Assembly (NCBI GenBank): GCA_014529385.2
Contig: CM043950.1
Location: forward strand, 67,854,435 to 67,918,434
DNA length: 64,000 bases
Source of the DNA: Adiantum capillus-veneris
Lineage: Eukaryota > Streptophyta > Polypodiopsida > Polypodiales > Pteridaceae
Direction: 5' to 3'
A program made the position numbers and the translations under genes. Positions 56,485 to 64,000 of this stretch are shown here, piece by piece. The first letter of the stretch is position 1. Each line of letters begins with the position of its first letter. The notes under the pieces are model-generated. The model saw nothing but the letters and a program-made list of their open reading frames with translations. It was not told where the DNA came from and made no database searches.

Positions 56485-57138
56485 TCTCACAAGCTGAAAA
56501 ATTCAAATTTGCCTGCTATATGCATCTAGAGGAGTACTCACTTCATGCATGGCATCTCTAGTTGCATACTTACCAAGTGTCCGAACCTGCTCAAGAGCTC
56601 ACTTAGTCTCTCTCTCTCTCTTGCATGGAAAGTAGCCCACGAGCCTTGTGAGTGTGTGAGGGCGCCCTCTTACTGCCAAAATCACTCTGCAGTGGCCTGG
56701 AGCCAGCTCCCACACAGCCTCGAGCCCCGATGCCTCCCCGCAAAACCTTAGGAAATTTTGGTTTTAGGCTAAAACACGCCATACAAGTCGGAATTTTATG
56801 CCGTAAATTGCTATACTAAGCTCTAACTAAGGTGTATGTGTCCGAGTACCTGCTATATTTAGCAGCCCTCAGGGTCGAAAAATGCATTTTTTTTCTAATT
56901 CGGGGTACAGGTGCAGTTTTTCGAGACGGTCAAAACTAGACGGGTCGGGTGACCAAAAACTTACTATTTTTGGAATTTTTTCACAAAAATTATTTTAATT
57001 CACTTTTGGAAGCTTTATGAAATTCTAAACATCATGGCATCAACAGATTTTGGAAAACTGCTAAAAATAGTAACTTTTTTCATTATGTTGTTTCATGGTA
57101 CAATGGTGTTCTTTTAGCTCGGGGTCGGAGACCTTACA

Positions 57139-57143
57139 CTTGT
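57139..57143. repeat. Target-site duplication of array C, right copy
   Basis: CTTGT, matching 45377-45381. Confidence 0.9.
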
Positions 57144-58250
57144 CTACATATTTTTGAATGGATTCATACGGAGAGAGCTTCAAGCTTCGCCATTCGGTGA
57201 GTACTTTGTCTTTGGCATCGGTGGCCAAAAATTGTTTTATAATGGAAGCTCTTAAAGCTTTCCATGTTCGTGGAGCTTCATCGTTGGCGCGCAGGCTAGA
57301 CCACCATTGCCTAGCAGAATTTTGAAATTCATAGCTACATGGTGTAGATTAGAGGACTCCGTGAAGCCCTCATCTCCAAATGCCGTATTGAATTGTTGGA
57401 TAAAGGCCAAGACTTTGTCCGTAGCACCAAAGGTGCCATTGTAGGTAAGGAAAGAGATGCTCTTCCCTCCCTCTTTGAAATTATTGAGCTTCGATGACCT
57501 CTTCCATGTGGCATAGGATTTCCGATGGCCTCTTATTTTTGATGGTTCAAAAGTTGCACCATCACTTTTTTCAAAAGATGAAGAATTTGAGGAAGATGGA
57601 GAAGAGGGTGACCTCTTTCTTGCCTTTTTCTTGCCTTGAACTTCTTGGTCTTCACCATCACTTTCATAAGAGGAAGAGGATGAAGAAGATGGAGAAGAGG
57701 GTGTCATCTTTCTTGCCTTTTTCTTCTCTTTCTTTTTACCATCCCTCTTTGAACTATGGTGTGGAGAAGTGTGCGATTGTCTTCTGCGTTTTGGGGGTGA
57801 TGGAGAGCGTTTAGCCCGCCGTCTTCATGGAGCCATCTCCACCGAGGTGGCGGGAGACTCACCTCTTTCTCATTCCTTCAATGGATTGTCCTTTGGGAAG
57901 GAGATGCATCATCAAGAAGCAAATGTTTGAGCCCTTCGTATGGATCCTCTTCTTCTTCCCGAATCGTAGAGAGGCCTCTTTTGGAAGTCTCATAAGGAGG
58001 CTTCCTAGGTGCTCTCTCGTCATGGTGGGGAGCTTGGAGAATCCCATGAGCATGAAGCTACTGTTGCACTTCATTTTGGAGGGATGGATTAACCATAGCT
58101 TGTTGAAGCCTAGAAACAAGGTAGTTAACAAGCATAGGGGCATCATTAGTAGCTTGCTCATTAGCAAAATCAAAATTATCAAGATTAATTTCACTCTCTT
58201 TATTATTGTCATCCAATCTAACAAAGCACTAAAGTTAAAACTCACAAATT
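57144..58250 (-). pseudogene. gag: Element B gag, N-terminal and capsid part
   Basis: The minus strand contains a Ser/Pro/Lys-rich region (57840-57540, KKARKRSPSSPSSSNSSS) and then the gag domain SFLTYNGTFGATDKVLAFIQ near 57470. A frameshift follows near 57310. Upstream to about 58250 are QQAMVNPSLQNEVQQ and YETSKRGLSTIREEEEDPYE, with stops and a frame change near 57880. The domain continues on the other side of array C at 45376. The element 5' LTR is missing; a copia remnant abuts near 58250. Confidence 0.75.
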
Positions 58251-58259
58251 CCCATTTCA

Positions 58260-58618
58260 GGATGAGCTTTAAGATTCATGTCATGAACAAGATCACGATG
58301 CTGAAGATCAAGGAGTTTTTAGAAATCAACATGAACAAATCGGTGATGCCATACTTTGCAATCATGATCACCTGGAGTAGTGACAACATTTGCTACAACA
58401 TCATTGAGAGAGAGTTCAAACAAATTAACGTTTCGAGGAGCAGTTGCTATAGTTTTTCCATCTTTCTCAATTCGGAATTTGGTATGATCAAATCCAACAG
58501 AGAGACCAAGATCAACAAGTCTACAAGTGAAAGAAGAGTATGTTGAAGATCTGGTACATGTAATACTCCTCGCAAAATTTGAGTGGAAGAAAAAAGGTAT
58601 CAAGATATAAATCTCCAA
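58260..58618 (-). pseudogene. Copia GAG-pre-integrase fragment
   Basis: Minus-strand frame with GFDHTKFRIEKDGKTIATAP, LFELSLNDVV and CKVWHHRFVH, where copia elements have the LWHxRxGH zinc-binding start of integrase. The rest of the integrase and RT are absent; the element is truncated near 58260. Confidence 0.7.
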
Positions 58619-58624
58619 TACCCT

Positions 58625-58891
58625 TTATAGCTTGACAAGTTGTATCATTAGTAAGATAAACAACACGTTGAGAATTGGTAGTGGATGATAGTTATGGAGC
58701 CACGTAGACTGATATGTCATATTTCTTGTAGCACCAGAATCGACAATAAAAAGTGATCCATCATGTACATAAAGTATTTTGTGTGGAGCAGTTGAACATA
58801 GGATGAAACGTGTTTCTGATACAATATTGTCTTGATGTTCAATAGCATATGCTCTATTACGATCTGTGTTGATTTGATGCTTATAGCACAT
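58625..58891 (-). CDS. Copia aspartic protease
   Basis: An 88-codon minus-strand frame with SLFIVDSGATRNMTYQSTWL: the DSGA active site is intact, followed by the usual M/T-rich loop. A frame change near the end (VLFILLMIQLVKL) separates it from the pre-integrase part. Upstream in frame it joins the second zinc knuckle. Confidence 0.75.
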   Translation of the reverse strand: MCYKHQINTDRNRAYAIEHQDNIVSETRFILCSTAPHKILYVHDGSLFIVDSGATRNMTYQSTWLHNYHPLPILNVLFILLMIQLVKL

Positions 58892-59923
58892 ATGAGTAGG
58901 ATGATCAAATCGTCCACAATATTCACAAGAAGAAGAAGAATCTATAGATAAACGTGGTTGTTTAGTGGTAATATTGTGTTCTTCATCATATTGATGTGCC
59001 CAACAATCATCTTCAGTATGGCCATTTCGGTTGCACTAAGAACATTGCTTATAGGAAGTTTGAGACGAGAGAAAATATTACTGTGACGGCCACCTCTACG
59101 GTTTCCTCTTTAAAATAGACGCCTTTGAGCATAAAAATCACGTTCCATCTGATGTGACTCATTCTCCTCTTGTGAAATCGTAGCTATATCATGGCCATCA
59201 TTACATTGTTCTTGATGTTGAGAGTATTCAATCATTAGTAAGTAGAAAGATCCTCAGCCAGATAGGAGTCATTTTTGGCACAATTAACTGAATTCCCATG
59301 GGGACAGACTCAAGAGAGGTGAAAAAATCACAATGTGAGGTAATGGGCTTTGTAGCACCACTGTCAAAATACCACAGATATGAATCTGCAGCAATTGATA
59401 TGCACGCATTATGGACAACAAGATTATAAGTACACTCTACACTAGAAGCCTAGTTTGCATCAACATCACCATCATCGTCTCCTTTCACATTAGCATCATA
59501 GAAGATTCAATAATACTTGCATTTGTAGTGAAACTAGCACTAGTAGTGAAACTAGCATTAGTAGTGGAACCAATCTCTTCCTTCTTAGCCTCTTTGGCCT
59601 TCAACTTAGGACATTGCTTGATCAAATGATCATTAGATTACAATACTGGCAATGTATCTTCTTTTTTCTTATCACCAGAATTCCCAAACGAATTGCTGTT
59701 AGCATGAGCATGAGGAACATGTGGTTTACTAGTCACAAAAGAACCATGAGAAGTGGCTACATTTTTGTTATCACCTTTTCCTCGAGCAACAATAAAGACC
59801 TATTCAATTGCACAATGCCTAGTCCTAATTTTTTTGGAAAGTGACTCTTGCATCAGAAATGTGCATAATGCATCAAACTTAACAACTTCAGGATTTCCTT
59901 GGGTCATAGGTCTCCAAGTACTA
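58892..59923 (-). pseudogene. Copia nucleocapsid region with three zinc knuckles
   Basis: CEYCGRFDHPTHMC (about 58930-58889) is intact. About 100 bases upstream, CSxCNRNGHTEDDC has a TAG at its third position. A third, CQYC..NDHLIKQC near 59650-59610, is split by a frameshift. Ser/Asn/Lys-rich linkers lie between. Several stops show decay. Confidence 0.65.
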
Positions 59924-60412
59924 TCAAAATTCTCGCAAGGATTTGGTAAAGAATTTAGAATAGTCTGCACAAGGAATTGTATGAAATGACTTCCCCTGCA
60001 GAAATAGGTTTCTCATTGATATCATTGACACCAACAAGGAAAGTGTCCATGTCATCTTCCTCATGTATAATCTTTGACTCCAGCTCTTTACACAACAATG
60101 CAATTTTTGCCTTGTTGTGCGACTTGCATAAAGTCCAACCAGAATATCCCAAGCTTGTTTTGCAGAGTTCGTTGAACGAATGGGGGGAGTAATAGTGTGC
60201 TTCACAAATAGCACAATCAATGCATGAACCTGCTCATCCTTAACATCCCAACAAGCTTGCTCAGCCATAAGAAAAATAGCTATGGTAGCAACACCCCTGC
60301 CACCAAAACCTGCAACATCCTTACCATTGTCTACATCCTTAGAACCAAGACGTATATCAATGTCCTTCACAATGTTCCAAACACCCTTTGACACACGAAT
60401 ATGTTGCATCAT
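59924..60412 (-). pseudogene. gag: Copia gag
   Basis: Minus-strand frame from 60412 with VWNIVKDIDIRLGSKD, WDVKDEQVHALIVLFVKHTI and AKQAWDILVGLYASRTT, the Ty1/copia Gag core. After a shift near 60110 the next frame (60152-59955) continues with NKAKIALLCKELESKIIHEE. It lies downstream of the Met-type primer site near 60825. Confidence 0.8.
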
Positions 60413-60838
60413 ATAAGCCTACATAGGGTAGTTGTCCCCATCATATAAGCCTACATATGGTAATTGTTCCCATCCAATTTATCCTCAATAGCCATGGAGA
60501 ATGCTGCATCTAATGTGAAAATTGACCAAAAAGAGGAGAAACAGAGTGGGAACAACACGTTCTACATAGAACCAACCGTAGAAGACTATACGGGACCTGT
60601 TATGCAGAAAACAACAATGACAAAAATTATGCACATAATGACAAAATAACATGCATAGTGCTGCCCATATGGTAACGGAGGCTAAAACGAGACCGAGTAA
60701 AAAATTCAAGCAAAATATTTGTCAACCTGTGAAAGCTCGCCACAGCTCACAGAAATTGGATTAAGTGAGCAGGCGTGTGTTGGATCTGTTGTTGACGACC
60801 AAGCATGGGCAGATGCAGGCTTCTATGATACCAATTGG
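60413..60838 (-). other. Copia leader with primer-binding site
   Basis: Non-coding. TTCTATGATACCAATTGG at 60821-60838 is on the minus strand a Met-type primer site with changes (TTGGTATCATAG), next to the LTR. Confidence 0.55.
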
Positions 60839-61110
60839 TGGAATTAGGGTTGCAAGAAAACACACACAACTTGGAGAAGACAAAGGAATCTCAAGGCACA
60901 CAAGAGAGAGTGTATAACTTAGCGTGCAATGAAAAGATAAGGTAGCCCTAGAGTGATGGGCGTATATACAATGCATGGGAGAAAAAACCTCCTAGTGGAG
61001 GAAAAAATACCCCAACGGTCCTAAGTGTGCTCACACACATCACTACCATATGTATATGGTAACATTGTGGTATATAAAACCTTATTAGTCATACACAATT
61101 TCTACCACTT
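60839..61110 (-). mobile_element. Copia 5' LTR (outer border approximate)
   Basis: Starts on the plus strand with TGGAATTAGG next to the primer site. A minus-strand TATA-like GTATATAC lies at about 60964-60971. No second LTR is in the window, so the outer end is estimated from the start of gypsy sequence. Confidence 0.45.
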
Positions 61111-61149
61111 GTTTGCCCCGGACTTTTACCTTCTTTATCACTTTTCCAT

Positions 61150-61443
61150 GCACTTGCTATCCGTTGTTTACCTGCTTGTTTCACCTTCCTTGGTGAACCA
61201 AATTGGCTGCACTATTTTGAAAAAGTGAAGGCTTTGGTGCTCCTTACATCACCTAAAGTTACAAATCTACTTGCTATTTTTATTCAAAAGGTGAAGTACA
61301 TGTCAAGGTTTATTACTTTGTGCTCTCAACTTCTTTATCCTCGACAACAAGTAGCAAGGTTGGATCCTGTACAATGGAAACATGAGTGTGAAAAGGTCTT
61401 TCAAGGCATCAAAGAAGTTATTGGCTCTCTTCCTACTATGTAA
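61150..61443 (+). pseudogene. Gypsy RT end and connection fragment
   Basis: Plus-strand frame 61225-61443 with VKALVLLTSPKVTNLLAIFI, QKVKYMSRFITL and the ECEKVFQGIKEVIGSLP segment. It resembles Element 1 at 2480-2230. The start is cut. Confidence 0.7.
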
Positions 61444-61999
61444 GCTCTAGCTTGGAATAAAGAGTTTTATGTGAATCCATCAATAGGTGAGGATTCTATT
61501 AAGGATATGCTTCTTTGATGAGGTAACAACTCCCACTACATGAAGCCCATCTATTGTTCCTGCAAGGTAAAACTAGAGGTGAAAAGAGGCTATACAGAAG
61601 TGGAGCTCATTAAGATGAGTGTAATTTATGCATGTAGAAGGTTTACACACTACCTTCTTATCAAACATTTCACATTTTTCACTAGCTATACTCTTCTACC
61701 TCAATTGGTGAGTAGCCCTACCTTATCAAAGAGACTCATGGAGTGGATTGAAGAGCTACAAGCATCCAATTCTCTTTTCATGTTGAAGAGAGTACAAGAG
61801 TTACACTAGCTAATTTGATTACCCACAAAGAAATACCTCTTCTTATCAAGGAGGATGTCGTGTGAGGAAGCAGCACATAGAAGCTCCTGACATAGACAAT
61901 GCCTATTTATTGTTTTCTAATGGCTCTTATAGGAAATGTGATGGTGAAGCTTTGGGAGTTGTTATAATTTATGATTTTCAAGGTGCTCTGATAACAAAA
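61444..61999 (+). pseudogene. Gypsy RNase H fragments
   Basis: Frame 61540-61809 has KPIYCSCKVKLEVKRGYTEV (RNase H centre) and LSKRLMEWIEELQ (end). After stops, 61895-61990 reads DNAYLLFSNGSYRKCDGEAL..V, like the start of the second RNase H of Tat elements. It then breaks off. Confidence 0.6.
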
Positions 62000-62640
62000 A
62001 ATGTTTACTATCCCCTATTATCCCCAATGTGATGGTATAAATGAAGTCTTTAATGGAGAGTGCATAACGATTCTTACAAAGATGAAAAAGAATAATGTGA
62101 TTACTTGGGACTTAGAGCTACCTTGTAATCTATGGGCTTCTAAGAGTGCCAATCAAGTACTTGTTTCTCTCTCTTCCACCTAGTTTTTTTCAAAGAGGTT
62201 TTTCTTTCTATTGAAGTGGAGATACCAGATTTGATTCTGATGTTAAATCTTGAAGATGAGCCTCATGATGCACTCAAAAGAGAGGTTTTCTTATTTTCAA
62301 TATTCACAGTTGGATACGTTGCTTGCTTTTGAGCATTATGAACGGGTTCTAAAGAACAATCAAGCAAAGGCAAATGAGAAGGTGAAAGACAACGACATCA
62401 AGAAGGGTGGCAGGGCTCTTTGTTACAACAAGAATATTGATAATAAATTTTGAAAGAAATTTCAAATCAAGTGGAAAGGTCCTTTCTTAGTTTTAAACAA
62501 GTTTGAAAATGTCACATATTAGGTTGCTGAACTAGATGGTACCTCACATAAAGCACGCATGAATGGCTACAGGTTGAAGAAGTATGTTGCAAGGCTAATG
62601 ACTATGGTTGAGGTTGAATCTTCATTTGAATGATTTAATG
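62000..62640 (+). pseudogene. Gypsy integrase end fragment
   Basis: It resumes with YYPQCDGINEVFNGECITIL (region of the catalytic Glu) and WDLELPCNLWASKSANQ, then after breaks the C-terminal part (FQIKWKGPFLVLNKFENVTY, ARMNGYRLKKYV). The zinc finger and most of the core are missing, so there is an internal deletion at about 61995. Confidence 0.7.
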
Positions 62641-63043
62641 GCTAGTTATGAAGATAAATTCAAGGCTCCATCACTTGGTTTACAGTATCTATTAATATTA
62701 TTGATCATGAATGATCTAGCAAGCAGCGTGTGGACAACTATGTTGAGTGCATTTTAAACACCCTAGTTTTTGTCTATTTGTACATATGGACATGATTTCC
62801 GATGTCAAAAGGGTGTGTGCGATTTCCTTTTGTGCATTTTCTAGGTTGTTGTAGAAATTGCATACACGTGCAGTGCAAGTTGTTAGTTTAGTGCTAGCTA
62901 TTGGGTTGCCTTAGGTGCTTCTAAGTGAGTTTTTTGAAGTTTCACTTGTATATTACTAAAACTCATGTACAAACATAAAAACTTTCAGCAAAATATCATA
63001 ATTCTCACGGTTTTTACTCGTTGTGCATTCTTCATGCTCTTTC
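62641..63043 (+). other. Gene-free stretch
   Basis: Probably the 3' untranslated tail of the gypsy fragment. No LTR end could be fixed. Confidence 0.4.
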
Positions 63044-63249
63044 TGTTGGAGCTATATATGGCACTCTACTCAACTTGGTCTCACCTATATATTTGTATCT
63101 TGTCCTCAATATGAATCAATCTCTGGGAGCGTACATGGTGTGTCTCTTTGGGAGAGTGCATGGTCTCACCTATATATTTGTATCTTGTCCTCAATATGAA
63201 TCAGTCTCTGGGAGCGTATATGGTGTGTCTCTTTGGGAGAGTGCATGGT

Positions 63250-63288
<39 letters not shown>

Positions 63289-63294
63289 TCAACA
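63044..63294 (+). mobile_element. Copia-like 5' LTR
   Basis: 251 bp from TGTTGGAGC to CTCAACA, with TGTTG/CAACA as inverted ends. It is followed directly by AGGTATCAGAGC (Met-type primer site). It contains a duplicated about 90-bp block starting CACCTATATATTTGTATCTTG (63091 and 63168) and (GT)n at 63253-63286. The first 100 bases match the remnant at 34500-34603. Confidence 0.75.
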
Positions 63295-64000
63295 AGGTAT
63301 CAGAGCAGTAACAATCACGCGACGATTCAATTCATGGTGACAAAATAAAGTATGTGTATGCGATTCGCATATAAGATTCCTATAATTGTTATTTTTGAGG
63401 ATTGATTCTTGTTAATTGTGGTTGTTTTGTGTTAACAAGAATATGATTAGTGTTTTATGTGGCATTTATTGCTAATCAATATGGTGAATCCTTGATTACG
63501 TTTTCTTGTTGATTTTTCCTTTAACTCTTTCATGTAGTTATTTGCCCTTGACTGGCCTTGCCTTTGTGTAGTCGGGCCATGGCAGCCTGATATTCCCACC
63601 AATTCTGTACATAGGGGCTCATAGATTTGAAACTTAGGGTCTTGAAAACATTTTTTTTTCAAAAAATGAAAAAAAAGAGGCTTGAAAGCATCCCATTTGG
63701 AGTTGTGGTTTAGGAGATACATTCTATTTCCCACAAGGTATAAGATATGGAAATCCTTAGTGTGTGGTGATGACTTGCTCTTGGGACTGAGGCTTCAAAA
63801 GAGGATCCTCAAACGTCACAGGTAACAAAATTTGTAAATAGAAGGAGCTCCTGACAAGAATGAAAATACGACTACAAGTACCTTGGGAGGGATTTCAAAG
63901 GTCTTAGTACTTGGAGGGTGGAAGGACTTGCCTTTGAATGCATGAGGTAGTGGGGCATTCATGGTCACCATCTTGCAACCCTCCACTTTCTACCATCTCT
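63295..64000 (+). other. 5' internal part of the copia-like element, cut by window edge
   Basis: Begins with the primer-binding site (63295-63306). No clear gag frame appears in the remaining 700 bases. Confidence 0.5.

Larger units (their letters stand above)
45382..57138 (-). mobile_element. Array C: three LTRs and two gag-only internal regions
   Basis: Order on the plus strand: LTR 45382-48199, internal 48200-49835, LTR 49836-53548, internal 53549-55185, LTR 55186-57138. Each LTR starts TGTGAG.TCCCCACC and ends GAC(C/T)TTACA. The two internal regions are 1636 and 1637 bp. Primer sites at 49822-49833 and 55172-55183 and polypurine tracts at 48200-48210 and 53549-53559 give minus polarity. 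A CTTGT duplication flanks the whole array and none flanks the single units, so one insertion was later extended by recombination between LTRs. With Gag but no Pol, the units match the class called TR-GAG. Confidence 0.9.
55186..57138 (-). mobile_element. Array C LTR 3
   Basis: 1953 bp, uninterrupted; 5' LTR of unit b. It lacks about 50 bases relative to LTR 2 between two TTGA words near 56110. Confidence 0.92.

Noticed and set aside
57494-58546. Plus-strand frames of 106 and 239 codons
   Set aside because: They are antisense to the Element B gag and the copia pre-integrase region, whose domains are clear on the minus strand.

Overview
The window is nuclear DNA of a land plant with a large, repeat-rich genome. 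It is made almost entirely of nested and decayed LTR retrotransposons, with long CT/GA, CA/GT and poly-C simple repeats between them. I recognise no host protein gene, rRNA, tRNA or CRISPR array. The plant signs are Ty3/gypsy and Ty1/copia polyproteins of plant type, primer-binding sites for initiator Met tRNA (TGGTATCAGAGC) and for tRNA-Asp, and a second RNase H domain of the Tat type. The species cannot be fixed from the sequence; a fern or another large-genome plant would fit, but that is a guess.

Layout, left to right. (1) 1-5208, minus: Tat-like gypsy Element 1 (gag, protease, broken RT, RNase H, then an open frame for second RNase H plus integrase that runs off the left edge), with its leader and probable LTR to about 7750. 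(2) 7757-8370: protease fragment of another element. (3) 8371-11769: a 1.6-kb LTR of gypsy family B with the family's integrase tail, followed by an inverted pair of the same LTR. (4) 11786-22495, minus: gypsy Element 2 with a tRNA-Asp primer site, a long leader carrying 285-bp repeats with a 22-bp palindrome, many frame breaks and a dead RT. (5) 22560-24042: diverged family B LTR, then about 2.7 kb with no gene. (6) 26765-33300: plus-strand remains of an element related to Element 2, cut by a small minus-strand LTR element (27776-30262). (7) 34260-40350: a copia LTR remnant and a large LTR element with no coding capacity.

(8) 40352-58250, minus: gypsy Element B. Its integrase is split by a 1.3-kb CACTAG-ended element in TTAA. 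Its gag is split at 45381/57139 by an 11.76-kb insertion, array C, flanked by a CTTGT duplication. Array C has three LTRs and two internal regions (LTR-int-LTR-int-LTR). Each internal region codes only for Gag and has no pol. The middle LTR contains a solo LTR of family B with its own TCGCC duplication, so family B DNA sits inside C inside B. (9) 58260-61110, minus: truncated copia element (gag, zinc knuckles, protease, pre-integrase). (10) 61150-62640, plus: internally deleted gypsy pol. (11) 63044-64000: copia-like 5' LTR and the start of its internal region.

The most interesting signal is in array C. The gag frame of each internal region has an upstream in-frame stop, no ATG and a perfect TTCAG|G acceptor. 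The LTR carries, downstream of a TATA box, a 47-codon reading frame with a good start context that ends in GAG|GTATGT. Joining the two keeps phase. This suggests that Gag is made from a spliced RNA whose first coding exon lies in the LTR and whose intron removes the primer-binding site. Most other coding regions are visibly dead.
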